A DNA stretch of 64,000 nucleotides from Cryptomeria japonica (taxonomy: Eukaryota > Streptophyta > Pinopsida > Cupressales > Cupressaceae), in assembly GCF_030272615.1 (NCBI RefSeq), contig NC_081415.1, forward strand, positions 260,838,425 to 260,902,424, in the 5' to 3' direction. Below the pieces are notes generated by a model. It had not been told where the DNA came from. It saw only the letters and a program-made list of their open reading frames with translations, and ran no database searches. Position numbers and translations under genes: made by a program. The first letter of the stretch is position 1. Each line of letters begins with the position of its first letter. Positions 1-14,000 of this stretch are shown piece by piece.

Positions 1-1227
1 TTTTTACAGTCAATTCAGGTTGTAAGGGCTCCATAACGCCTTCTTTTCGTAACCCAAGAGGGCTTTTTCCATCATACCCGAATTTTTGTAGAATCTTGAA
101 GCCTTTGCCATATTTCTCATAGGGTATATTGATCTGATCTTGTTTGTCATCTTCAATGTCTTTGTAGAGCATTTTGTATAAACCTTCCTCTTCTAGTTCG
201 CCCCATCTTTGAAAGGTAGTAGGGTCCCATTTGAGCGTCATGATGGATGTTTGCTTGTTAGGATGTGGCCTTCCATATTCTTTTGGAGAGCTCATGACTT
301 GTCGTAAATACATGGTCTGATTTAAAGTGTATTCTCCCATGCCTTTGTCCTGAAATCTGCCTTTAAGTTCACCCTGTTTTGATGTCGAAGGTTTTAATGA
401 CTTAGGGTCAACGTATGCCGAAGAAGGAATAGCTTCACGATTACTGGGAATGATGGTTTCTGTATGTGATCTCAAGTTGTTGCAATATATGAACGGATTA
501 GGATCGCCGTTAACTGTTACCTCGACTCCGTTGTGAGGAAACTTAATGCATTGGTGATATGTCGATGGGACTGCCCTCATTTCATGAATCCAAGGACATC
601 CTACCAATATATTATAAGTGAGATCTAAATCCAGGACTTGACAAATCACATCCTTTGTAACTGGCCCAATTCTTAGAGGTAAGGTGACCGGGCCCTTGGA
701 TGAGCGTTCTTCATCATCATATGCCTTGATGGTGATTTGATTTTTTGAATTCACAGCTTTATCGGAATATCCCAATTGTTTAATGGTGCTCAATGTACAA
801 ATGTTTAGACCAGCTCCTCCATCTATCAGGACTCGCTTTATTCAATGTTTGTGTATGAAGGCTTCAATGTGTAATGGTGCATTATGTGGCTGACTTACGG
901 AGGCATCATCGGCTTCTGTGAATGTAAGGGAATGTGGAATGGAAAGGTATCCCACCATGGCTTGAAACTGGTCCACGTTCAGATCAGTAGGAACGGCGGT
1001 GTCTCTCAAGATTCTATCAAGAATAGCTTTATGAGCGGGGGATATGCGTAAGAGCTCATGGATGGAGATGAGCGCGGGCGTCTTCCCTAACTACTCTACA
1101 AGGTCATACTCAGGTTTGGTAGATGAAGAAGCGGTGTTTTTAGTTGAAGCACCTGACAAAGTAATTTTACCTCGACGAGTTGTAACATGACATTCAGAGG
1201 TAGGTTCGGAAGAAGATCCAACACCTC
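1..1227 (-). pseudogene. TatL gag C-terminus and aspartic protease region, decayed, incomplete
   Basis: Translating the minus strand gives a protein closely matching TatR 44100-45295. The retropepsin-like active site reads LIDGGAGLNIC (minus strand, about 825-795), a DGGxG variant of the usual D[S/T]GA. It is followed by the ILVG..W flap-side motif near 600. The protease would cleave the gag-pol polyprotein. In-frame stops are present, for example TAG in place of a glutamine codon near 1095 and TAA near 842. The frame continues past position 1 toward RT. This is an inactive copy as it stands. Confidence 0.8.
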
Positions 1228-3367
1228 TTAGGACAATCTTGGGTCGCTAAGGAGGATTCTCAAGGTTTTTGTTCTTGATGGTAATAGTAGAGATATGATT
1301 GTCCATCGAGATATGATTGATAGTTGAATCATAGTTGTAAGGTGCTCTAGTATAGTTGGCTTGATCATCTGTGACTTTAGCTTTTCCCTTGTCGTGCTTT
1401 GGGAATGGTTCCTTAAACATCTCATGTTCTTGATTGGATGAGTGTCCCTCAATCTCAATGTCACCTCTATCAATGAGATCTTGCACAATATTCTTCAGTC
1501 GATGACAATTACCTATTTTATGACCCTTGCTTTTATGAAATTCACAATACTCATCATCATTCCACCAATTTGGTTTGACCTTTGGTTCATATGGCGGGAA
1601 ATCTGGAATTGTGATTACCTTGATTGCCACCAGCTTTTTGAAGACTGACTCAAGTGGTTCTCCCAATGGAGTGTACTTCCTTCATGACCTGGAAGTTGTT
1701 TGAGTATTCACTTGATTGTTTGTAGAACTTAATCCCGAAAAGATGAATTTGGGTCGCACCGTGTTGGCATCAACAACACCATCATTGACTGTGTTCTTGT
1801 TTTTATTCCAAAATCTTGGCTTGTCTTTTCCTTTAAAGTCATCTTTGTTTTCCTTAAATATCTTAATGACTCCTTGTTCAATTAGGACCTTTTCTGTTGC
1901 TAAGCCTTTTTCGATAACGTCCTTAAAGGTAGACAAACAAGCTTTCCTTAGATCATAGCCAATGTCTTTGTTAACATTTTGTGTGAACATCTCTACCATT
2001 TGTTTTGTGGAATTTCACAAGAGCATCTGCTAGCTAGATTTCTCCATCTTTGTAAGAACGATGCAAAAGATTCTCCCTCTTTTTGCTTAGTATTGCACAA
2101 AGTAGTGACTGATATGTCTGTCTCTATGTTGTAGGAGAAATGTTGAATAAATACCTCTGCTAAGTCACCCCATGACTTAATACCAGGTGGGAGTTGGGAG
2201 AACCATTCCATATCTTGATCGCCTAAGCTTTGTGGGAATAATCTCATCAAATATGTCTCTTCTGAAGCTACTTCAATACAAGCTATGAAAAACTGTCTTA
2301 TGTGTGCCTTGGGATCCCCTTTTCCTCTATACTTGTCAAATTTAGGCGTCACAAAGTGTGTAGGAAAAGGAGGCATTGGAATTCTCCTGTTAAATGGATA
2401 AGGACATATGTCTCTCATTGTGTATGCTGGCTTTGGTGCATTTATGTCCTCCATTTTCTTTTGTAAGTCCCTGATTTGTTGTTCCAAACTGCTCTTAGGT
2501 GGAGATCGACTTCTTGGACCATATCCTATGTTTGAGGTACCCATTGGAGGAGGTACATGTTGCATATATGGATGATATTGATCATACACATGTTCATATG
2601 GAGGAGGTCTATAATGATGCTGCATATATGGAGCGCTTGGTATAGATTCATGTTGAGGAACACCATATCTATTTTGTGCATGTATACCATACTCTACAGG
2701 CATGTCATGTTCTATTGTGTTGCCCCCAAATTTGACATGAGGTTTCCTTGTGTCCAAATTTTGAGCATGCCTTGGAATATCCCATTGCTTTGGTGGTTGA
2801 TCCTTAGCATTGATATGTGATTGAGCATATTTTTCTCCATAAGACTTCCATAATGGTCTATGAAGGTAAGTATCATATGTTTGACCATGTGTATGTGGGA
2901 CCTCTGGTTTTTGAAGCAAAGCTGATGGCGATTCAGGTACCATATGTGGTCCTCTATTTCCTCCATTATTAGGTCTCCTTTGATCCATGTTGGAGTGAGG
3001 TTGTTGCAAAGGTCTATGTTCCATTATTTAAGACATGTCAAAATCATGAGGTATCTTGGCTCCACTTTGTGCCATCATGTGTAAGAAGTATTGTCTATCC
3101 CTCCTCATTATCTCCTCAATCAGTCGATTGAAATGGGGATTCATAATGGATTGATAAGTTGTCCATATTGTCATTGTGTGTAACATTGTTGTTTGTAGTG
3201 TCCATGTTCTCAATATTTGGATTGTTTCTATAGACATCCATGTCCGGCAATGTAGTGTGATCAGTATTGAAAAATAAATCATTGTCATACTCATAAGAAC
3301 TCAAGTTTGCGGACTCTTGAGCTTCTTTAGTTTCTCTCCTAGATTTTTGAAGATGGGTTTCAACCAT
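1228..3367 (-). pseudogene. gag: TatL gag polyprotein, broken
   Basis: This encodes the capsid-nucleocapsid precursor that packages element RNA. It runs from an ATG at 3367 (MVETHLQKS), in the same frame as the start region of TatR gag. The codon matching the TatR ATG at 41969 is TTG here, so 3367 may be the ancestral start. The capsid core (LMRLFPQSLGDQDMEWF, near 2250-2190) is a typical retrotransposon gag domain. A zinc motif CEFHKSKGHKIGNC (CX2HX4HX4C, about 1540-1500), the form usual in Tat gag, is intact here but is broken by a frameshift in TatR. Stops and frameshifts at about 3115-3025, 1993 and 1680 split it. Confidence 0.88.
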
Positions 3368-5738
3368 GAACTAGGTATTGACCAAGATGTGTGAGACTAG
3401 ATGAAAAATGGAAAGAGTATGGAAGACCAAGAGTTGGATGAAATGTAAATGAGTCTGAAGTGTACTTGCAATGTCCAAGGTGTAAGACCAAGTATGTATG
3501 TAGTAGAGTAGGTGTGACTTCCAAAGAGAGGATAGTTTCTCTTGATGAGGTAAGCTGACCTTGACCCTAAGTAAGACCAAATGAGACCCAAAGGTAAGAA
3601 AACTTGATGAGGGACCACTTAGCAAAGTGTTGTTGTATGTAGTGTGTTGACAAAGTATGATGAGGACAAGCAAGTGACCTTTTGACTCAAGTTTAGACAA
3701 ATGTGAATGTAATGAGAGATGTAAAGCAATGATGGACTTTGTGAGACCCAAAGACAGGTTGAATGCTAAATGAAACCTTAGAGAGATGACCTAGGAGGCT
3801 CAAGAATTCCGAAACTGACTGTGTTTGTTTGCTGGACTATAACAGTTTTTCAATTCTGGACACAGACGCGACTATATACTACACAGACACGTTTTCCTGA
3901 CATAGACGCTACTCTGTTTAACACGGACGCGCTTCTAAGATTTTCCTATTTATGTTTGCTGGACTGTAACAGTTTTTCAATTCTGGACACAGACGCGACT
4001 GTATACTTCACAGACGCAGTTACCCGACACAGACATGCTTATATTCAACACAGACGCTGTTATAAACACAGACGCTATTCTGCCCTTCACAGACGCACCT
4101 AGACTACACAGATGCGGTTAAAACAGACACAGACGCGTTTCTGTAAAAATTTTGTGCAATTTTTTCAATCTGTGAAGTTGTTTTGTTGTGACCCAATCTG
4201 ACTGTTTGACTGTTTTTCGTGACAAGAGGACACAATGTTGATGAGGACTCAATGTCTGCAAGTGTTTAGACTCCAAAATGACTCCAAGAAAAGTGTGTTG
4301 TTGGATGTAAAAAAAATGTTTTGCATACACTTGAAGACACAAAAGACACAATGTTTTGCTGTTTGGTCTTGAATGTTTTGAATGTTTAACATAAGTCAAG
4401 CACAATTCTTATGGCTGGCCAAGACAATAGTTGTTGATCCCACATGGGGTTTTACCCCTGAGGCTACGCTATTCAGAGCGGATACTTAGATGCTTGACCT
4501 CACTGGCTCCACCCTCGGCACTCACTTCTCGGGTCAGCCAAGCATCAGTCCCCATGAAAACTCCCCATGGCGAACTTTGTATCTCTACTAAGAACCGTAT
4601 GTGTGTGGGCCGCTACAAGAGGTCCGACCTCCTGCCCCAACAACTAGAAGGATTTGGGCCTCTAAAATAAAATGGTGCTAGTAAGGGCATCCGCTCGTGT
4701 GGCCATACACGCGGCACTTTCAGCTCTGTAAATATAGAAGGCTCCCAGCCGGTAGGGGTTACGCCCTACAACAGATCAAATAAATTTGATCAAACGGGTT
4801 TATGGGGAGACATAGTGTCGGTATGAACTAATCAGCACATGTTATTCATAGTTTTCACCATGAATACATTTGATTATAGTGGTTCGGATGAGGTGGGTTT
4901 TCCTCGCTACCACTTGGGTCGTTCTCTTCTCACTAGTAGTCCTAATGACCACACGGGAAGACAGACCCTCTAAAGATTAAACAAAAAGAGCCTATTGCTC
5001 AAGACACAAAAGACAATGATTCAATTTTAGTGCACCAATGGAAGTGTTTGCTAGTCTATGAAAACAAGGCACACAATAAAAATCAAAAACCCTTGCCAAG
5101 GACCTGCAACAAAGAGTTGTTAGTAGTTTGGGTTGTTTCAAATGATCACCCCTTCCTGCAAGCACACAAGTTAGGTAAATTTTTTAAAACCCAAAAGACT
5201 TTATGAAAATAGGGGCCTTCAACCAAACGATTTAGCTTCCAAGGCAAGCTGCACCAATTGTGTTAGCTAGATCTGAAAATGTTAGTCCAAAAGTAAACCA
5301 GATCTGAAACCCTAAATGCAAAATCCGAAAACCGAATCACTAAAATTTTTAGAATTTTGAAACAAGCAATACACAGACGCGATTACCTCCTACACAGATG
5401 CGACTCCACAACAGAAACACGGTTCTGTGAGGCACAAACGCGATTAAAAACCACAGACGCGCTTTCTGTACGCAGACGTGGGTGAATACGATACAGACAC
5501 GCTTCTGTAACACAGACGCGGATAGAAAAGACACAAACGCGCCTATCCCGGAACTTGCAAAATGAAATATTGACAAAACACAGACACGGATAAAGTTGTC
5601 TCATACGCGCCTGAAAATCAAAAACGCGATCCAAAAGTGCACAGACGCGAAAATACCAAAAATGCTGCCGAAAGTGTCCGATCTGCAACTTCAAAACACA
5701 AGATCTGCAACAAGGAGGTTAAATGCAAAGGGACAAGA
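3368..5738 (-). other. TatL 5' leader between PBS and gag, with GACGCG motif clusters
   Basis: This untranslated leader is about 2.4 kb. It holds two clusters of short repeats that read ACACAGACGCG on the plus strand (about 3855-4130 and 5375-5650), that is CGCGTCTGTGT in element sense. Between them is a GC-richer block (about 4430-4760) that is nearly identical to TatR 40594-40940. Short reading frames across the clusters are only translations of the repeat and are not called as genes. Confidence 0.75.
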
Positions 5739-5756
5739 GTCCCACCGGGCGTGCCA
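5739..5756 (-). promoter_or_regulatory. TatL primer binding site
   Basis: On the minus strand this reads TGGCACGCCCGGTGGGAC, three bases inside the LTR end. It begins with TGG, as expected for pairing with a tRNA CCA tail, and it is identical to the site in TatR (39634-39651). The tRNA identity was not assigned. Confidence 0.8.
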
Positions 5757-5759
5757 AAA

Positions 5760-6528
5760 TGTATATGGTGAAAATGGATAACAATAATAACAATATTGAA
5801 AGGCTAAATAAATTCAACCACAAAACCCTAGCCTAACAATCAACAAAGATCCACCATAACATATGAAGATTACCTAAGACAATGCAAATCACATGAAATC
5901 ACAAAGATTATACCATCACATATCCAATAGGGTTTTGATCTCCATTCTTCCTATCTCCATTGATCTTGCTTGATATATTTGCTCTCAAATTTTATGTGCA
6001 CAAGAGCTCAACAAAGAACGGAATGTGGTTGCAAGTAGGATCGTAGTGTAGTCAAGTCCTCCAAATTGTCGATTAGGGTTTGATAATGAAGAAGGCATCT
6101 CCTTAAATAGAAGACACAATATGAAATGGAGGGATAAGATTGAGAGGTGTAAAAAGGAGGTCGGCTATGATTAGAGGGTAGGTAGAAGAAATAATAAAAT
6201 AATGAAAGAGGTAGGTAGTGTATAAATTAAGAGATGAATGACATGTGTCATGGGTAGAAAAGGCTAATGAATTAATTAAATAAATAAAGATTTATTTAAT
6301 TAATAGAAGAAGTGGGATAATTAAATAAATAAGAATATTTATTTAATTTAGGAAAAGGATAATTTAAATAAATAAATGTATTTATTTAAATGAGAAATAA
6401 GGCTAGAAGAGGATAAATGAATTAATTAAATAAATAAAGATTTATTTAATTAATAGAAGAATTAAGCTTAGATAATTAAATAAATAAAATATTTATTTAA
6501 TTAGACATGACAATTTTAGGTGTCTACA
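5760..6528 (-). repeat. TatL 5' LTR (769 bp)
   Basis: The plus strand runs TGTATATGG...GTGTCTACA, the reverse complement of the TatR LTR, which begins TGTAGACACC and ends CATATACA. It holds AT-rich near-palindromes at its U3 end (about 6240-6505). The TATA box of TatR (TATATAAG) is altered here to TATTTAAG at 6102-6109. Confidence 0.93.
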
Positions 6529-6850
6529 ATTTCTTTGCAGGTCATAGTGGTCATTAGGTTGGATGAAGATAAGTTCCAGCAGTGGATTGAGGATGGCTCT
6601 ACCACAATGCACACCAAAGAGTTATCCCATGGCTTCACATGGGATAGGATGGACAGTGATAGGTCCCCATTTGAGTAAGCATTGTACAAGTTTGTGAAGT
6701 TTCTAGAAAAGAGACAAGACAACTTGGATGCACTTAAAAAGGAAGAAGATCATATCAGATCAATAATGGTCCACCCTCAAATTGAGCAGATTACATAAGG
6801 AAGAGTACAGGTCTAGAATGGTGGGGTCAATGGTTGGGTTGCTTAGGTTC
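6529..6850 (+). pseudogene. Fragment of an unidentified reading frame, degraded
   Basis: From about 6538 the plus strand reads about 45 codons without a stop, including VIVVIRLDEDKFQQWIED. A TAA follows, then about 40 more codons in the same frame (LYKFVKFLEKRQDNLD...), then further stops. The composition (charged, heptad-like) is protein-like, but I do not recognise a family. It directly abuts the TatL insertion at 6528, so its 5' part may have been separated by that insertion. Downstream sequence to about 7040 resembles a 3' UTR in base composition only. Confidence 0.35.
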
Positions 6851-8263
6851 TTCCAGTTGGGAAGAATAGTCTTCCAGAGGGTGAAATAGAACTCACCTGA
6901 TGTCATTTAACTTTGTAACATTTTGTGCATCCTTGTGAGATAATTTTGTAATACTTACACTATGTACTCGCTGTGACAATTTGTGTGATGGCTTCGGGCC
7001 TCTGTGACACTTCAGTTTTTTTGAGTTGCATGATATGTATTGGCATTTATCTTATATTTAATCCACAAAATACACCCTTAGTGCCTTAGGGCGCTTTCCA
7101 AGGATATTGGAACCATGTCATAGGATTTACAAGATAAATGGCACCTTAATCCTAACATTATCCCACTTGACAACATACATTGTAAATACACATAGGAATC
7201 ACAAACAAGGGAAAACCCATTCCTTATCCATCCATGTACCATCTGAATCTTCACAATTATCTCACATGCTCAAACAAGACACCTACAAAATTAACCTTGA
7301 TAACCACCATCAAGAAAAAAAATCCGTCACATCCTCCAACATGCCACATATAGATGAAAAAGAAACATGCCAAAGTAAACCAGATAATTTTTATTGAAAC
7401 TTGCACCAATATTTACAAGAACATAAGCATCAAATTTAAATGATAACAAAGGCTCTGAGTAACTGTCTTACTCATACCACCCAGAATAGAAACTACAACA
7501 AATTGAAATTCATCAAAGCTAGTCATTCCTCAAAACAAGGTATGCCAACATAGATTAAACTTATGCCATTAATATATCAACTCTAAATCTATAATCAAAT
7601 CTATGTATTTTGAACCTCCTATATCAAAGCAACATACCAATGCACAAATGATCATAGAAAAAGTCTACATCATGACTAAAATAATCTTGTGGATATAGAG
7701 AGTCCACATCCAAGTCATTCCACTACAAGAAAATGGGTAGCTAATCCATAACTTGAATAACTTGTAGATCCAAATCCAATGAAACATGCAAACTCGTCAT
7801 CACATTAGTAATTAGCAAACCGAGATATTAGAAAGGATAATCAGACATATATACAGAAACTCCCACTGCACAAGTAATATCAAACCTGAAAATAGATCAC
7901 AGAATACAAAGCCTATCTATATTACTTCACATAGAAGATAAGGCTAACCCCTCTATTACCTAGTGTCAAGGATACATTCATTGATATGCAAATAATGCAA
8001 CTAATAATGCTTCAATACCTCTCACCACCAATATCCATATCTCTCTCAAGTTCCTCACACTCAACCATGTGAATACAAACATCCAAGAATAAGAACAAGA
8101 CCAAAGAGAGAGCCTACATGTGAGGCCCTACCCCGAGCCCGTCATAACACTTCTTTATTTTTCACTATGGACTTATCGTTTGATATATTACTTTGATGCA
8201 CTATGGATTTAGAGACTATTTGATAGATGATTTGATATCATTGCATATGATTATCCCATATTA
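6851..8263. other. AT-rich spacer, no supported gene
   Basis: There is no recognisable protein domain or LTR boundary here. A 96-codon frame at 7107-7397 has no family resemblance and low-complexity composition, so it is not called. This is probably old, decayed transposon sequence. Confidence 0.6.
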
Positions 8264-9201
8264 TGTTGGAATCTAAGAACACTGAGAGGGGGGTGAATCG
8301 GTGTTCTACTGGAATAATCAAATTTAACCCTATTAAAACATGCATTCACCAATCGGTATACCGGTACATATAAGGTTGAAAGAAGTAAAGCAACCAGTAA
8401 GCCAATCACATAAATCAATACCATAACATAGAGAATTACACATGGAAAACCTTAAAGAGGTAAAACCATGGTGGGATATGTGACCCACAATATCAATCCA
8501 CTGGCCATATGAAAAGATATTACAAAATATAGGGGCCTGCACATGCAAGAAGGCTTACAACCTAGAGCACGTTGCTCAATCATAAAAGGAGCCTCACTAA
8601 CTACATACAAATCCAAACTACAATTCGAAGAGATGAGTGAACTGCAAAGACAACATCTCCTATGCCTGAATACAATTTCGGTTAAGCTCTGTATGTTCTG
8701 GTTTGAAACCCTAAACCCTTACCAGAATAACCTCTTACATAAATATCCTCACATACATGATCTCTCTCATATATTTCATAGCTCCACTATATTCCATAAC
8801 CTTACATATCCATATCATACAAAATGATCTAATCAACTGACCTATATACCCCTTTACAATCCATCATGCCTTATGTCGCCTTACAAAGATAATTACAATA
8901 TGAATATACATGTCAGCTCAATAACATAAATACATGAATGTCAAAAACAATTGTCGATGTTAGATCTCCCAAATGATGTCAGCCTTCAATACATGTGACC
9001 TGATGAAGTCATGTTGGCCTACAATACTAGTAACCAAATAATTCCTTCCAACCGGTGAAGATACCTGTCGGTGTCAGTGTCGGTGCCAGTGAAGTGTTTG
9101 TCGGTACACTACTAAACAAAAATATGAATCCAGAATATGTTGTCGTGTTGCCATCAATGACAACATATTGAAACCAACCAATTGAGTGTCAATTGCCAAC
9201 A
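8264..9201. mobile_element. Probable solo LTR (938 bp)
   Basis: The segment starts TGTTGGAATC and ends TTGCCAACA, giving terminal TGTTGG/CCAACA inverted repeats as in plant LTRs. The flanks are TATTA (8259-8263) and TGTTA (9202-9206), a 4 of 5 match that could be a decayed target duplication. It contains the phrase GAGAGGGGGGTGAATC near its start. No coding sequence was seen. The assignment rests on the ends alone. Confidence 0.45.
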
Positions 9202-10020
9202 TGTTATGTTTGATTTCAGTACTTATGTTGATGATGTTATGATTCATGTATGCATGCTTAATTGATGATTGATTTATATGATTTCAATGATGTTGCAATT
9301 TAGTAAATGGTTACATATGGATTGTTAGAAAATTGTAATTGGATTCTATATTTATTGTTCTTTGATTAGGAGATCAATCCATGATATGATGTGAAATTGG
9401 ATGCTACGTATTTAAAAGTGTATTCCTTCATATATGTATGCATATTGTTTTGGACCTACTGATGTGTGGATTGAGATGTGCAAGATATTAATCCATGTGA
9501 CCATGGAAATACATGGGAGAACTAGATCCAAACCTATGTGTGATTGTGAAGCTAAGGTTTGTCTATTTGGACAGACAATACCTCATTTGTAATGTGTTTA
9601 TTTTTTGTATAACTGAATGCTTGTGTGCGTGTTTAATTTGTTAAATTTTAATTTATTTCCCCTTGAGAAAACATGTCCAAGTGTATGTTGATGTGTTATA
9701 TTTTATGGTGTCACTTGACACTTGTAAAGTATTGTGAGTTGGCATGTGACATGTCCTTGAGAGAAAAATGTGAAAACCTATGTATTTTTCCAACCTCATG
9801 TAGTTTTCCCAAAAGGCAACTTGGTTAGGGAGCCCTTGGTATAGTCAAATTAATTTTGACCTATAGGTAAAATTTAGGTGGTCTTTTGGGGGGTAAAACT
9901 AACTACTATAGTTGAGGATAATTATTTTTTTGAAGGTCCACTTAATATACCTATGGATAAGGGACCTATTTGGGCATAGAACCACTCACATGTGATTGCC
10001 AAGTCACTTCAAAAGTGACC
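9202..10020. other. Spacer up to the BigLTR insertion site
   Basis: AT-rich sequence with no supported gene. It ends in TGACC (10016-10020), the left target-site duplication of BigLTR. Before that insertion it was contiguous with the sequence now starting at 56302. Confidence 0.6.
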
Positions 10021-11067
10021 TGTTGACGACTATTTTAACACACCCACCAACAGTCAGGTAGCTAATTTGAACACTCACCACCTCTCCTGAAAAGCAACGA
10101 GTTTGGGAAAACTCACTACTCCAAGGTCTCTATAGTTGGGTCTCGACCGTGATGGGCAGCCCAACAGTTGATATCGGTGTACCTATCAAGGGGCCTGCTG
10201 GTAAGACTAGATCTTGCTGATTATGGATAACTGCACTTCCTTTCTTTTTTTGTATTTCTATGGTTTAAGATTCTCTGGGAAATAAAATGTGAAGCGTAAA
10301 GGGGAACAAGAAAATAACAATCAAAACCAACAATAACAACTAAATGAACTACTCAATTAGTTCCCTGCAATCCAAGAAATTATCAAATATTATCCAAGCT
10401 AGCATTCAACAACAGACCTCCAGGAAACATGCAAAATCATCAATTTCACAGATTTATGGAAACAAAATCATCAACAATATCTCTTATCACAATAATTCTC
10501 ATACACCACTCGCATGCGCAATATGATTCATAAAATGATAAACAAAAAATATTTAAACCATGTTACTAACTCCAAATAATAGACGTTATCATATTACACA
10601 GAACAATTTGGTAGAACATAGACATAGATCAAACAATCCACAAGCTGCTTCTTATATTGATCTCAATGAATGTATAACAAAAATAACTCAAACTTAATCT
10701 ACAATATATTTTAAAATCTCTAAGTGAGCCACAAATAATCAATTTGGGGACACCTTTACAAATGAATCCAACTTCTCAATTTATAGAAGTTCTCTGCCCT
10801 ACTATCTAGGAAATAACCCTACCCTAAATTAAGAACTGAAACTAGGAGTCGCAGTTAACTTACAAGTTTATGCCTTGACACTCCACTTAACAACTACGAA
10901 ATGGGGACTTCATGAGCACTATGAAGACCCTGCTAGGTGAGCCACATTTTCGTTATCATGCAGAATTTCTCTCAAAGTTGGAACTTGAGAAGGAGCTGTA
11001 GCTAAAAATACAAGATTAAGGATTTATGAAAAAACTTTGCTATCTTTAGCAATTATGTGCTTATCCC

Positions 11068-14000
11068 TTATTTCTTGGTAAAAGCTCTATAATTATCAAC
11101 TATACATGCAACTACTTGAGCTGAAGGATCAACTACATGCCTAACTCTAAATTTATACTTCTTGAAAACTTCATCTGCATGCGTTCTCCCCTCCTCTAAC
11201 TCCTTCACTGTGCCTACCACCTCCTAACACTGAGTAATTAGATATGTGTACCTATCTATAAGGGTGACATCAAATTGGGTCACGGGTCCTAGGTGTTGCG
11301 CCTCATTCGCATCCCACTAATCTAAAACTTGTTGTTGCTCCATTATTCCTGTATCAGCTAATCTGAGGCCAAAAGGTCCTAGCATATTCTTTAAAAAACT
11401 CTCATACAACAAAATTTCCCCGAGGAGAGGATCCCGAATCTCTGTCATATCCTTGATATACTATTGAAGCATTTCAATCTTCAGCTCCAAAATGTATACA
11501 TAGGAATGTAAGTTTTCATAGTTGTCACCTCCTAAGAGGTCTTCCTCCATTATCATCTCTTCCCCTAGCTGCAATATCTTTTTCAAAATTCGGAACTGTT
11601 TATTGAAAATGTTTGACTTTCATTCCCATTGCGTGGAACAGGAAGCCAAAGCTCTGCCTGCCTGTACCGCCTTACGATATATCTCTACCGTACTTTGCAA
11701 GAACAACCCAATCTTAGCTGCATTCATTTGGGTCCATGATTTGGCTGCAGCAGCTACTCGTCTCTCCTCCACCAGTGCCTTTGCTTCTCCCTCTGGCAGC
11801 GATGAGGTTGAAGGTAGGTCATCAACTCTACAGGAGTCTAGAGGCTTGCTCATTTCAATTAGGAGCTACTTGTATTGCCCTAGTTGTGCTTTGAGCTCCA
11901 TGTTTGAAGTATGTTCCTTTTCTACATGCCTCCTAACAACACTTGTGGCTTGCTCCAAAGTATCTAGCTCTCCCCACTTGGTTTGTTTACCCAAATTCAC
12001 GTAGTATATTTGATACTTGGGAGAAGCTTGTCCCTCAACTTGGAGTGGAGCTGCCACATCTGCACTCACTTCATCGGAGTCCATTTTTTATAAGTGATGA
12101 ACAGTTTTTAGCTTCTTAACCTTCGGTGGCTCCTCAATGATTACTTGTTGTAAACTAACCTTGGGAAGATCTACTTTTCTCTTTTTCTTCTCAAAAGTAA
12201 ACTCAAGCCATTGCGGTATGTTTTCATCTTTGTCACCTTGATGTGATACTATGTCTGCAATTATAACATGGATGTCTTCTTGCTCCTCTTCTTCATCTCT
12301 TTCTTCTGCCTTTGTTTGCTCAAGATCTTTAGGTGACGTAACTTGGTGCGGTAGATTAATTTGGAGAGCTTGTTGCTTATGTAATTCACTTAATTTTCCA
12401 CTAACCTCTTCATTGAATGTCATCTCTTCCTCATCTACCTCTATTTCACCCTGCTCGGCAGATATGTCCTTGAGGAGGTCCTATTGATCTTGAGGGGTTA
12501 GAACATCTTTTATTCAATATGTCCTCCGCCTCATCCCCTTCTTTCTCACCTTTGAATGGTCATTGTTGCCCAAGATCTTCTCCCTCCTGATCTAAATCTG
12601 ACTTGATGTTTCTAACTTTTACTCCTTCAGTGGTAGACCTGAAGCCTTGCACTCTAGGTTGTCCTACGAGAGTACTAGCTCATGGTGGTGCAGGGGTGTT
12701 GCTGCTTGGAGCATGTGTGGCCTCTGTTGAAGGTGGTTGAATAGGTATATCCTCCGTAATTTCTATATCTTCCTCTTGCTCTTGGGTACCCTCTCCAGTA
12801 GTCTTCCCTATAGTCATCCTTGGTGGGAGCACTTTGGCAAGTGGTACTGCTCCCAATCCATCGGTCGCTCCGAAGTTTGCTGCCTTCTTTAACAATTCAG
12901 ACTCCCTCATCTTTTCTTGGACTTTCTTCATTAAGTCCTCAATAGTTTCTTGAGGTTTTTTTCTCCTCACCTGGATCAGTGGGGGTGTTTTGCCTTGAGG
13001 CTGACCTTGTCTTCTGAGCATACTCCTTATGGCCCCTTGATTGAGGTACCCCTAAAGTGGATTTATTTTGTTTCCCCTTTGAGACACTGGGCCTTACCCT
13101 CTGGGCTAACCATTGCTTGGTCCTATTGATGACTACTTGGGAGACCTTTTTCATATTTGTGTCTTCACCTGCAGACCATTTTATTGGCGAGAGGGGTCTT
13201 TTATCTATCCCTGATTCCCTATAAACTAGATCAAGTAAGTGCCCATCATCCCTAGGGTCTTTAGCAAGGTTAGTCTCAATTCCAAAATCTATTACCTATG
13301 GCATAGATAACCTGTTATAGTTCTTCTCTCTAACCTCAACACTATCTTGCAGGTTGGCCCAAAAGTCCTCCAAGCTAGGCTTATACCCCTCATATGCCTT
13401 AGGCATAGCTTTTTTAAGTTTCCCGTACGGATCATAAAACTCCCTAGCATGATCATACTCCTTCAAGTTCAAATCTTGAAGCTCTTGTTCTGCTAATTTG
13501 GCCACTTGTATCTTAGAACATGCAAAGTACCCAATAGATACTGAGAAATCGATACCTACTTCGTGTTTTGATGACAAAAGTGACTAGAGGCCCACAAGCT
13601 GCCTTACATATTCTAGCAAAATTATCCTATCATTGCAGTATCGGGGCTCAACATTGGGTTCCATGTGAATCCACTAATCCTGATGTAAGTAGAGCGTGGG
13701 TTTTGGATAAACCAACATGCCCACTCTTAGATGATGGCCATGGCCTCCGGGCTAATCTGATATCCTGCATCTCCTGTCAATTTGATTATTATTGGGAAAA
13801 CAAAGGCATCATTAACTCTCTTGAAATGAGCCTTTGCATTGGCTATAGTGAATTGGGAATAATGCTCCATTACCTTCTTCTGCCCTTCCTCCTCTCCCAA
13901 TTGACCTTCTACCTATAGCTCTGGAAACTTTCCAGCTCTAGGAGCTACCCAGATGACATATGATGTGAAAAAGAGCTTTTGGGTATGTTGAACTTCTTTC

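Larger units (their letters stand above)
1..6528 (-). mobile_element. TatL: Ty3/gypsy Tat-type LTR retrotransposon, minus strand, truncated by window start
   Basis: Reading leftward from 6528 there is a 5' LTR (5760-6528), a PBS, a long leader, gag and then the protease region, which runs off position 1. The whole stretch is collinear with the reverse complement of TatR (38852 to about 45300). The two share the LTR, the same PBS, the leader motif clusters and the gag protein, so they are one family in opposite orientation. The reverse transcriptase, integrase, 3' LTR and any antisense gene lie outside the window. The right flank begins ATTTC at 6529; the target duplication cannot be tested because the other end is missing. 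Confidence 0.93.

Noticed and set aside
4431-4670. Frame conserved between TatL and TatR (also 40594-40938) as a leader gene
   Set aside because: It is antisense to the element, and the conservation is at nucleotide level with changes not favouring codon positions by eye; treated as a structured leader block.
7107-7397. 96-codon frame as a possible small gene
   Set aside because: No recognisable domain, low-complexity composition, no promoter or paralogue in the window.
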